Source: Alphaproteobacteria bacterium MarineAlpha3_Bin3 (GTDB lineage: Bacteria; Pseudomonadota; Alphaproteobacteria; Rhodospirillales; Casp-alpha2). From it: DNA of 7,318 nucleotides. The position numbers and the translations under genes were made by a program. The notes beneath the pieces are model-generated. The model was not told the origin of the DNA, searched no databases, and saw only the letters and a list, made by a program, of their open reading frames with translations. The stretch spans positions 1-7,318 of the forward strand of contig PTLK01000092.1 of NCBI GenBank assembly GCA_002938075.1. Direction: 5' to 3'. Shown here piece after piece: positions 1 through 6,281 of this stretch; position 1 is the first letter of the stretch, and every line of letters starts with the position of its first letter.

Positions 1-1134
1 GCCATGCCCTTTTTGTCCGAGGCCCTGAAAACGGGCAGCGACCTGCGTGGCGATTGCGTGGTCCCCAGCTTCACCAACCCCAACAACATCTCCATCGTCA
101 CCGGCGTGCCGCCGTCGGTCCACGGCATCGGCGCCAACTTCTTCTTCGACCGCGACAGCGGCGAGGACGTGATGATGGGGAACCCCAAATTCATGCGCGC
201 CGGCACCATCTACAAGGCTTTCTTCGATGCCGGCGCCAAGGTCGCCGTGGTCACCGCCAAGGACAAGCTGACGCCGTTGCTCCGCCACGGCCTCGATTTT
301 TCGACCGGCCGCGCGATCTGTTTCTCGTCGGAAAAATCGGACCAGGCCACGAAAGCCGACAATGGCATCGAACGTGCCAACCGATACGTAGGCTTGCCCG
401 TCCCCGAGGTCTATTCGGCCGATTTGAGCGAGTTCATCTTCGCCGCTGGGGTCAAGCTGATCGAGGAGGAGCGCGCCGACCTGATGTACCTGTCGACCAC
501 CGATTACGTGCAGCACAAGAACGCGCCGGGCAGCGGCGGAGCGAACGATTTTTACGCCATGATGGACGGCTATTTCCACAAGCTCGATGCCCTGGGCGCG
601 GTGCTGGTGTTGACCGCCGACCACGGCATGAATGCCAAGCACACCGCCGAAGGCGACCCCGACGTCATCTACCTGCAGGACGTCCTCGACGGCTGGCGGA
701 ACGAAGGAGCCGCCGAGGGAACGGCGAGGGTGGTGCTGACCATCACCGATCCTTATGTCGTCCACCACGGGGCGCTCGGGTCGTTCTGCACAATATACCT
801 GTCGGACGGCGCCGACGCCGACGACATCGCCGGCCGTTTGCGCGACCTTGACGGGATTTTGACCGTCTACGGCAACGCCGAGGGCTGCAAGGAATTCGAG
901 CTGCCGCCCGAGCGCATGGGCGACCTGATCGTGATTTCCGAAAAACACAAGGTGTTGGGCTCCAGCGTCGAACACCACGACCTGTCGGGCCTAGACGTGC
1001 CGCTCCGCTCCCACGGCGGCGTCACCGAACAGCGCGTGCCGCTGATTCTCAACCGGCCGACGCCGGACCTCGATCCCGGAAGGCGGTTGCGCAATTTCGA
1101 CGCCTTCGACCTGGGGCTTAACTTCGCCCGATAG
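1..1134 (+). CDS. phnA: Phosphonoacetate hydrolase PhnA, 5'-truncated by the window edge
   Basis: Zinc-dependent hydrolase of the alkaline phosphatase superfamily that cleaves the C-P bond of phosphonoacetate to acetate and phosphate in the cytoplasm. The frame is open to base 1, so the ATG at 4 is internal. Numbering from that Met, the nucleophile threonine is T24 in SFTNPNN. Metal ligands are D167 and H171 in STTDYVQH, D206 and H207 in TADHG, and H337 in RSHGG. These match, as I recall them, the ligands of Sinorhizobium meliloti PhnA (about 424 residues). The missing N-terminus should be some 40-50 residues and carry the first metal-binding Asp, which cannot be checked here. The 376 visible residues cover the rest of the fold. 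The stop is 9 bases before the aldehyde dehydrogenase start, indicating one transcript. The nearest alternatives are nucleotide pyrophosphatase/phosphodiesterase relatives, but the TNPNN nucleophile context favours PhnA. Confidence 0.9.
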   Translation, partial: AMPFLSEALKTGSDLRGDCVVPSFTNPNNISIVTGVPPSVHGIGANFFFDRDSGEDVMMGNPKFMRAGTIYKAFFDAGAKVAVVTAKDKLTPLLRHGLDFSTGRAICFSSEKSDQATKADNGIERANRYVGLPVPEVYSADLSEFIFAAGVKLIEEERADLMYLSTTDYVQHKNAPGSGGANDFYAMMDGYFHKLDALGAVLVLTADHGMNAKHTAEGDPDVIYLQDVLDGWRNEGAAEGTARVVLTITDPYVVHHGALGSFCTIYLSDGADADDIAGRLRDLDGILTVYGNAEGCKEFELPPERMGDLIVISEKHKVLGSSVEHHDLSGLDVPLRSHGGVTEQRVPLILNRPTPDLDPGRRLRNFDAFDLGLNFAR

Positions 1135-1143
1135 CCCCGCCCC

Positions 1144-2541
1144 ATGACCGGCAAACTGAAAACCGTCTCGCCCGTCGACGGCAGCGTCTACGTGGAACGT
1201 CCCTATGCGGCCCCCGAGGACATCGCCCAGGCCCTGACCCGGGCCGTGCGCGCCGGCAAGGTGTGGCGCGACGTGCCCGTCGCCGAGCGGGCCGAGGTCT
1301 GCGCCCGCGCCGTCGATGCCGTGGTCGCCGCCAGGGACGACATCGCGGGCGAAATCACCTGGCAGATGGGCCGCCCGATCCGTTATTCCCCGGCCGAGGT
1401 CGGCGGCTTCGAGAAACGCGCCCGCCACATGATCGCCATCGCGCCCGAGGCGCTAGCCGACATCGGCATAGGGGACCGGGAAGGCTTTACCCGCTTCATC
1501 CGGCGCCAGCCCTTGGGCGTCGTGTTCACCGTCGCGCCCTGGAACTACCCCTACCTGACGTCGGTGAATTCGGTCATTCCGGCGCTGATGGCCGGCAACG
1601 CGGTGATCCTGAAGCATTCGGCACAGACGCCGCTGGCCGCCGAACGCTACGCCGAGGCCTTCGACTCCGCCGATCTACCAACAGGCGTCTTTCAGTTCCT
1701 GCATCTCGACCACCCATCGACGGCGAAGGTGATCCGGGCCCCCGAGGTCGATTTCGTCGCCTTTACCGGCTCGGTCGGCGGCGGCGAAATGGTCGAGGCC
1801 GCCGCCCATGGCCGTTTCATCGGTGTCGGGCTGGAACTGGGCGGCAAGGACCCGGCCTACGTGCGCGCCGATGCCGATTTGGACTTCGCCGTCGAGAACC
1901 TGGTCGACGGGGCGTTTTTCAATTGCGGGCAGTCGTGCTGTGGCATCGAGCGCCTCTACGTCCACGAACGGGTCTATGACTCCTTCGTCGGCGGCTTCGC
2001 CGACCTTGTCGGTCAATACAAGCTCGGCGATCCCACCGATCCCGAAACGACGCTCGGGCCCATGGTCCGCGCCGAAGCGGCCGATTTCGTCCGCGCCCAG
2101 ACCTCCGACGCCATCTCCGCCGGGGCCAAGGCGCTGATTGATCCGTCCGGGTTCGACGCCGACGGCGAAGGCACGCCTTACCTGGCGCCGCAGGTGTTGA
2201 CCGGCGTCGACCATTCGATGAGCGTCATGACCGAGGAAAGCTTCGGCCCCGTGGTCGGGATCATGAAGGTCGGCTCCGACGACGAGGCCGTAGATTTGAT
2301 GAACGACAGCCGCTTCGGGCTGACGGCCTCGATCTGGACCGCCGACGAGACCGCCGCCGTCGCCATCGGCGACCGGGTCGACACTGGCACCTGGTACCAG
2401 AACCGCTGCGATTTCCTGGACCCGGCGCTGGCCTGGACCGGGGTCAAGCTCTCGGGGCGCGGTTGTACCCTGTCGGCGCTCGGCTACGAGGCCCTGACCC
2501 GGCCCAAGTCCTTCCACCTCAGAACAAAAACGCAAGGTTAG
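1144..2541 (+). CDS. NAD(P)-dependent aldehyde dehydrogenase, candidate phosphonoacetaldehyde dehydrogenase
   Basis: Cytoplasmic aldehyde dehydrogenase of 465 residues, slightly short for a family of about 480-500 but complete. Catalytic features are N134 in PWNYPY, K157 in ILKHS, the general base E231 in ELGGKD, the nucleophile C265 in NCGQSCCG, and EESFGP at 364-369, which contacts the nicotinamide ribose. The sequence style (ILKHSAQTP, ending TRPKSFHLR) resembles an uncharacterised succinate-semialdehyde-dehydrogenase-like subfamily rather than textbook PhnY. The gene sits between phnA and an iron alcohol dehydrogenase, so the inferred reaction is phosphonoacetaldehyde to phosphonoacetate, feeding PhnA. 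The residue before the catalytic Cys is Ser, where characterised PhnY has (from memory) a substrate-binding Arg, so the substrate remains uncertain. The 9-base gap after phnA is all C and G with no Shine-Dalgarno match, suggesting translation coupled to phnA. An aldehyde dehydrogenase is certain; the substrate is inferred. Confidence 0.88.
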   Translation: MTGKLKTVSPVDGSVYVERPYAAPEDIAQALTRAVRAGKVWRDVPVAERAEVCARAVDAVVAARDDIAGEITWQMGRPIRYSPAEVGGFEKRARHMIAIAPEALADIGIGDREGFTRFIRRQPLGVVFTVAPWNYPYLTSVNSVIPALMAGNAVILKHSAQTPLAAERYAEAFDSADLPTGVFQFLHLDHPSTAKVIRAPEVDFVAFTGSVGGGEMVEAAAHGRFIGVGLELGGKDPAYVRADADLDFAVENLVDGAFFNCGQSCCGIERLYVHERVYDSFVGGFADLVGQYKLGDPTDPETTLGPMVRAEAADFVRAQTSDAISAGAKALIDPSGFDADGEGTPYLAPQVLTGVDHSMSVMTEESFGPVVGIMKVGSDDEAVDLMNDSRFGLTASIWTADETAAVAIGDRVDTGTWYQNRCDFLDPALAWTGVKLSGRGCTLSALGYEALTRPKSFHLRTKTQG

Positions 2542-2548
2542 ACCCCCC

Positions 2549-3736
2549 ATGTCCAATTCGCCGTCAAGTCCACCCGCTCTTTCCGGCAACTGGAACTACC
2601 CGACCACGGTGCGGTTCGGGGCCGGGCGCATCCGCGAACTGCCGGAATGTTGCCGCAGCCTGGGCATGGAACGGCCGCTTTTGGTCACCGATCCGGGGCT
2701 GGCGAAACTGCCCCTGGTTGCCGACGCGCTTGCCGTCAACACCGACACCGACCTGGAAACGGGGCTGTTCGCCGACATCAAGCCGAACCCGGTAGGCAAG
2801 AACATCTCCGACGGGCTCAGGGTGTTCCACGAAGGCGGTCACGATGGAGTCATCGCCTTCGGCGGCGGCAGCGCCATGGACGCCGGCAAGACCATCGCCT
2901 TCATGGCCGGGCAGAAGCGGCCGCTGTGGGATTTCGAGGACTTAGGCGACAACTGGAAGCGGGCCGAGACGGACGCCATCGCGCCGGTCGTCGCCGTGCC
3001 GACGACGTCGGGCACCGGCTCCGAGGTCGGCCGCGCCACCGCCGTCATCGACGAGGAGGCCGAGACCAAGAAAATCCTGTTCCACCCCCGGATGCTGCCC
3101 GAGCTGGTGATCTGCGACCCGCAACTGGTCACCGGCCTGCCGCCCGCAATCACCGCGGCCACCGGCATGGACGCGCTGGCGCATTGCCTGGAGGCGTTTT
3201 GCGTCGACGTCTATCACCCCATGGCCGACGGCATCGCGCTCGAGGGCATACGGCTGGTCCGCGACTGGCTGCCGGCGGCTTATCAAGACGGCAACCACAT
3301 CGAGGCCCGCGCCCACATGATGGCCGCCGCCGCCATGGGGGCAACGGCGTTCCAGAAGGGCCTCGGCGCCATCCATTCGTTGAGCCACCCCGTCGGCGCC
3401 GTCTTCGACACCCACCACGGGCTCACCAACGCCGTCTTCATGCCCTATGTGCTGGCGTTCAACCAAAAGGCCATCGGGGACAAGATGGAGCGCCTGGCGC
3501 GCTTCATCGGCCTCAAGAAACCGTCGTTCCAGGCGGTGCTGGAGTGGACCCTGGACCTGCGCCAGAAATTCGAAATCCCCCACACGGCGGCCGAACTCGG
3601 CGTCGCCGAAGGGCGGGTCTCCGACATCGCCGCCATGGCCGCCTTGGACCCCACCGCGCCGACCAACCCGGTGCCGGCCGGGGAAACGGAAATGCGCCGA
3701 ATCCTCGACGCGGCGATGGAAGGCCGTATCGGCTAA
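2549..3736 (+). CDS. Iron-containing (group III) alcohol dehydrogenase, probably phosphonate-associated
   Basis: A 395-residue NAD(P)-dependent alcohol dehydrogenase of the FucO/DhaT type. The N-terminal dinucleotide domain shows FGAGR, then GGGSAMD at 105-111 and PTTSGTGSEV at 151-160. The C-terminal helical domain carries the metal site: D208 and H212 in GMDALAH, H276 in AIHSLSH, and H290 in DTHHG. The 4, 64 and 14 residue spacings nearly copy those of E. coli FucO, so the site looks intact. A named family, TIGR03405 (phosphonate metabolism-associated iron-containing alcohol dehydrogenase), exists, and its relative PhpC interconverts phosphonoacetaldehyde and 2-hydroxyethylphosphonate in phosphinothricin biosynthesis. 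Behind phnA and an aldehyde dehydrogenase, the inferred role is oxidising a hydroxyalkylphosphonate to the phosphonoaldehyde, or the reverse as a safety valve. The ATG lies 7 bases after the previous stop, with a weak AAGG at 2534-2537 inside the upstream gene. Substrate is not provable from sequence. Confidence 0.9.
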   Translation: MSNSPSSPPALSGNWNYPTTVRFGAGRIRELPECCRSLGMERPLLVTDPGLAKLPLVADALAVNTDTDLETGLFADIKPNPVGKNISDGLRVFHEGGHDGVIAFGGGSAMDAGKTIAFMAGQKRPLWDFEDLGDNWKRAETDAIAPVVAVPTTSGTGSEVGRATAVIDEEAETKKILFHPRMLPELVICDPQLVTGLPPAITAATGMDALAHCLEAFCVDVYHPMADGIALEGIRLVRDWLPAAYQDGNHIEARAHMMAAAAMGATAFQKGLGAIHSLSHPVGAVFDTHHGLTNAVFMPYVLAFNQKAIGDKMERLARFIGLKKPSFQAVLEWTLDLRQKFEIPHTAAELGVAEGRVSDIAAMAALDPTAPTNPVPAGETEMRRILDAAMEGRIG

Positions 3737-3748
3737 GCCTCAAACACC

Positions 3749-3754
3749 AGGGGA
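3749..3754 (+). promoter_or_regulatory. Ribosome binding site of the exported hydrolase gene
   Basis: AGGGGA lies 8 bases before the ATG at 3763, with a second partial match AGGA at 3756-3759. It supports that start over the long upstream extension of the same open frame into the alcohol dehydrogenase gene. It is the clearest Shine-Dalgarno match on the plus strand of the window. Confidence 0.55.
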
Positions 3755-3762
3755 TAGGACCT

Positions 3763-4551
3763 ATGAGAATCTTTCGTTTTCTTTTGCTTTTGCTTGCCGG
3801 GGTTACCTTTGCCGGCGTTCCGGCCGTGGCCGGGGAAAAGATCGGCGTCGTCCTAATGCACGGCAAAAACCGCACGGCTAGTGAGAAGTCGCCGATCGGT
3901 AAACTTGCATACGCGTTGGAGGTCGCCGACTTCATCGTCGTTGCCCCCGACATGCCATGGTCGCGATCCCGAGGGTTCGACAGGACCTACGCGGAGACCA
4001 TGGCGGAAATCGACAGGGCCGTTGCGAATTTGAAGGACAAGGGTGCCACCAAGATCGTGGTCGGCGGCCACAGCCTCGGCGCCAACGCGGCGCTCGGCTA
4101 TGGCGCTCGGCGCGAGGGCCTCGCCGGCATCCTGGCCATCGCGCCGGGGCACACCATCGATGGTGACGGATTTCATAATTTGGTCGATTACGACTACCGG
4201 CGGGCCAAGGAAATGGTCGCCGCTGGCAAGGGCGACGAGGAAACCGGTTTCAAGGACGTAAACCAGGGAATGAAGTCCACCAAGACCATGAAGGCCAAGG
4301 TATACCTGAGCTGGTTCGACCCCGAGGGTTCGGCCCCAATGCCGAAAAACGCCGCCAACCTTAAACCGGGGACGCCCTTAATGTGGATCATCGGCGAGAG
4401 GGACCGTCTGATGATGAAACGCGGCAAGGAATACGCCTTCGCCAAGGCGCCGGCGCATGACAAGAGCGCCTACGTCGTCATCGGCGGCGGCCACAAGGCG
4501 ACACCAACCAAAGGCAAGAAGGAAATCATCGCTTGGTTGAAGGGGCTTTAG
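3763..4551 (+). CDS. Exported alpha/beta hydrolase, substrate unknown
   Basis: A 262-residue protein with a clear Sec signal peptide: MRIFRF, a leucine-rich core to about residue 20, and a likely signal peptidase I cut after A23 (AVA-G). The mature protein should act in the periplasm. It is an alpha/beta hydrolase: the oxyanion strand-loop is LMHG (H33-G34), the nucleophile elbow GGHSLGA has S104, the acid is probably D214 in IIGERD, and the base is H244 in GGGHK. The triad is therefore complete and catalysis is expected. No lipobox Cys or membrane anchor follows the signal peptide. The region between elbow and acid is lysine-rich. It lies 26 bases after the alcohol dehydrogenase and may be the last gene of the phn operon, but no chemistry in the proposed pathway needs it; cleavage of a phosphonate or other ester outside the cytoplasm is speculation. 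It could equally be an unrelated esterase or peptidase. Confidence 0.85.
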   Translation: MRIFRFLLLLLAGVTFAGVPAVAGEKIGVVLMHGKNRTASEKSPIGKLAYALEVADFIVVAPDMPWSRSRGFDRTYAETMAEIDRAVANLKDKGATKIVVGGHSLGANAALGYGARREGLAGILAIAPGHTIDGDGFHNLVDYDYRRAKEMVAAGKGDEETGFKDVNQGMKSTKTMKAKVYLSWFDPEGSAPMPKNAANLKPGTPLMWIIGERDRLMMKRGKEYAFAKAPAHDKSAYVVIGGGHKATPTKGKKEIIAWLKGL

Positions 4552-4558
4552 GCCCCCT
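4541..4558. terminator. Possible bidirectional hairpin between convergent genes
   Basis: GGGGC at 4542-4546 can pair with GCCCC at 4552-4556 around a TTTAG loop; a shifted pairing also joins AGGGG at 4541 to CCCCT ending at 4558. The element lies exactly where the plus- and minus-strand operons end tail to tail and overlaps both stop codons. There is no T-tract on either side and the stem is short, so it is at best a weak or Rho-assisted terminator. Position is the main support. Confidence 0.3.
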
Positions 4559-5420
4559 AACGCTGCTCCGTCATCACCGGCTTAACCAATTTCTCGATCC
4601 AGTTGTGGACCTCGGTGCGGCGGTAATCCTTGTCCATGACGTCCTTGTCGACGCCGAGCTTCCACGCCAGGTCCTGGCGCCCGGGGTCGTCGTGCAGCGC
4701 CTCCAGCATCGCCACGTGCGCCTCGCCGGCCTTGCGGTCGGCGAAAAAGCCGAGCCCGACCATCTTGTCGATCCGGCACCAGGTCAGCCGCGCCATTTCG
4801 TGGAGGTCGTATTCCGGGTGGTATTGCAGGCCCCAGAACGTGCCGCCGAGGTAATCGACGCTGACCGACTGCACGTGGGTGAAGGCGTTGCCGGCAAGCC
4901 TGACTGCGCCTTCGGGCAATTCGGTGACTTCGTCGTCGTGGCTGATGAAGCCGTCGAACACGTCCGACTTGCCTTCGTAGAGGGGATGCGCCCGGCCCTC
5001 GGGCGTCAAGGCGATCTTCCTGGCGATTCCCATTTCCCGGCCACGGGGGTTCTTGGCGCACGCCCCGCCGGCGGCAATGACGGCGATCTGCGCCGCCCAG
5101 CAGCTTCCGAAGGCGGGCACATGAGCCTCATAGCATGCGCGGGCGAAATCGACCTGGGCGCGGACCTCGGGGATGCCGTCGAATATCGTCAGGCTGCATC
5201 CGGTCCAGGCGACGCCGTCATACCCCGACAGCGCCTGGCCGGCGGGCAGTTCCGCCCCCGGGTCGCTGGGATAGACGATGTCGCAGTCCGAGCCCGGCTG
5301 GACGTCTTTCAGCATCGCCGCGTAAAGTTCGCCGGCGATGGCGGCGCCGCCGGCGGCCAGCTCGTCGCGGGCTTTTTTGGTGTAGCCGTCGACGACCAGG
5401 AACTTCGGCGCCCCGGTCAT
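4557..5420 (-). CDS. Class I glutamine amidotransferase-like protein
   Basis: A stand-alone class I glutamine amidotransferase domain protein of about 287 residues, resembling GMP-synthase-type amidotransferases (COG0518 style). The triad is visible: nucleophile C107 in FGSCWAAQ, then H201 and E203 in QYHPEYD. The family hydrolyses glutamine and passes ammonia to a partner synthetase, but many stand-alone members act as gamma-glutamyl hydrolases or are uncharacterised. No synthetase domain is fused and none lies beside it in the window. A C-terminal tail of about 80 residues follows the HPE motif and has no motif I recognise. The chosen ATG shares one base with the TGA stop of the HAD gene (TGATG); a GTG one codon earlier (5423) gives a 4-base overlap and is equally possible. 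Either way translation should be coupled to the HAD gene. Family certain, substrate unknown. Confidence 0.85.
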   Translation of the reverse strand: MTGAPKFLVVDGYTKKARDELAAGGAAIAGELYAAMLKDVQPGSDCDIVYPSDPGAELPAGQALSGYDGVAWTGCSLTIFDGIPEVRAQVDFARACYEAHVPAFGSCWAAQIAVIAAGGACAKNPRGREMGIARKIALTPEGRAHPLYEGKSDVFDGFISHDDEVTELPEGAVRLAGNAFTHVQSVSVDYLGGTFWGLQYHPEYDLHEMARLTWCRIDKMVGLGFFADRKAGEAHVAMLEALHDDPGRQDLAWKLGVDKDVMDKDYRRTEVHNWIEKLVKPVMTEQR

Positions 5421-6184
5421 CACCCGCCCCCGGCCAGCCGGTCGATGATCGCCGGCAGGTCGGCGTGGCGCTCACAAATAGCATCCGCCGACGTCGTTTC
5501 CCTGTCCACGCCACGCTTGGCGGTAAACAGCACCGCCTTCATGCCCAGCCCCTGGGCGCCCTTGATGTCGTTGTGGTCGCGGTCGCCGATGTGGACCATG
5601 TCCGTGACCTCAACGCCCAATTGGCGCGCCGCGCTGTTGAACATGTCGGGGTGCGGCTTCGAATGGCCAACCTCGTCGGAAAAGGCGAAGCCGGAAAAGT
5701 ATTTCTTCAGCCCGTAGCCGTCGAGCAGCGCCCGGAGCCCGTCGGCGGGGGTGACGATGGTATCGGACACGATGCACAGCTTATAGCGCCCCGAAAGCTC
5801 TTCCAGCGCATCCCCGATCCCGTCGATGGCATCGGGCGGCAACTCGACCTCCATGCGGCCCAAGGCCTGGGCCAGTCCGGCCAGTTTGTCCGCCGGCAGG
5901 TCGCGGCCCAGTTCCTTCAACGCCACGCCCAGCCGTTCGGCCACCGGCCAGGTGACGGAATCCTGCTTCCACGCCTTTTGGAAGGCGGCGTCGGCGGCGT
6001 CGAAGGCGGCGTTGACCTGTTGTTCGGTGACCGGCCGGTGACCGTTCAGCGCTTGGTACAGCAAATGGCGGCGTTGTTGCGGCTTCGCGCGTAGGCCTTG
6101 GGCGCGGCGCTTCGGCTCGTCGGAATCGTCGTCGATGATGGTGTCCCAAAGATCGAAGGAAACGGCCTTCAGCGGTGCGGTCAC
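5420..6184 (-). CDS. HAD-superfamily hydrolase, atypical motif I
   Basis: A 254-residue cytoplasmic HAD-fold protein with all four motifs. Motif I is FDLWDT with nucleophile D11. Motif II is S140 in IVSDT, motif III is K176 in GHSKPHP, and motif IV is GDRDHND with D201 and D206. About 120 residues between motifs I and II, mostly helical by composition, form a C1-type cap. The position two after the nucleophile, normally the acid/base Asp of phosphatases, is Trp (W13), a variant known in some HAD subgroups, so ordinary phosphatase activity should not be assumed. The start is GTG, supported by AAGGAA six bases upstream and by the fold starting at once. Its stop overlaps the start of the amidotransferase gene, so the two are probably one operon. 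It is not PhnX-like despite the phosphonate genes nearby. Confidence 0.87.
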   Translation of the reverse strand: MTAPLKAVSFDLWDTIIDDDSDEPKRRAQGLRAKPQQRRHLLYQALNGHRPVTEQQVNAAFDAADAAFQKAWKQDSVTWPVAERLGVALKELGRDLPADKLAGLAQALGRMEVELPPDAIDGIGDALEELSGRYKLCIVSDTIVTPADGLRALLDGYGLKKYFSGFAFSDEVGHSKPHPDMFNSAARQLGVEVTDMVHIGDRDHNDIKGAQGLGMKAVLFTAKRGVDRETTSADAICERHADLPAIIDRLAGGG

Positions 6185-6190
6185 GGGATG

Positions 6191-6196
6191 TTCCTT
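6191..6196 (-). promoter_or_regulatory. Ribosome binding site of the HAD gene
   Basis: Read on the minus strand, AAGGAA precedes the start by six bases (CATCCC). It is a strong match and decides the GTG at 6184-6182 as the start, since no in-frame ATG lies nearby. Confidence 0.6.
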
Positions 6197-6219
6197 GGTA
6201 TTTGGTGTCGGCGGCGGCG

Positions 6220-6248
6220 AATGTGAAACAACCGCCCTGTTTGGTCAA
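6220..6248 (-). promoter_or_regulatory. Candidate sigma-70-type promoter for the HAD/amidotransferase pair
   Basis: In the 97-base gap between the Sel1 gene and the HAD gene, the minus strand has TTGACC (complement of 6243-6248, 5 of 6 to the -35 consensus). Seventeen bases later comes CACATT (complement of 6220-6225, only 3 of 6 to the -10). Initiation near 6213 would give a leader of about 30 bases containing the AAGGAA site. The spacing is ideal but the -10 is poor, so this is a candidate only. The rest of the gap shows only a short imperfect inverted repeat (GGGGA at 6252-6256, TCCCC at 6271-6275) without a T-tract. Confidence 0.35.
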
Positions 6249-6281
6249 GCGGGGGAGTCAATAAGGTCCGTCCCCGGCGCC

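Noticed and set aside
4..1134. ATG at base 4 as the true phnA start
   Set aside because: The frame is open to base 1, and the fold needs an upstream strand with the first metal-binding Asp, so the gene is cut by the window edge.
1675..2589. Long minus-strand open frame (304 codons) opposite the aldehyde dehydrogenase
   Set aside because: It mirrors the codon bias of the sense gene in GC-rich DNA, has low-complexity Gly/Asp/Val composition and no recognisable domain.
2647..4551. A 634-codon plus-strand open frame spanning the alcohol dehydrogenase and the hydrolase, suggesting a fusion
   Set aside because: The first 372 codons are Arg/Pro/His-rich shadow of the alcohol dehydrogenase frame, which has intact motifs. 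The real gene begins at 3763 with a ribosome binding site and signal peptide.
4533..5717. Long plus-strand open frame (394 codons) opposite the amidotransferase and HAD genes
   Set aside because: It spans two well-supported minus-strand genes with catalytic motifs, and its own translation (rich in Val, Gly, Arg, His) resembles nothing.
5420..6184. HAD protein as phosphonoacetaldehyde hydrolase PhnX, given phosphonate genes nearby
   Set aside because: PhnX has a DWAGT-type nucleophile loop and a Schiff-base Lys in its cap. This protein has FDLWDT and lies in a separate opposite-strand operon.
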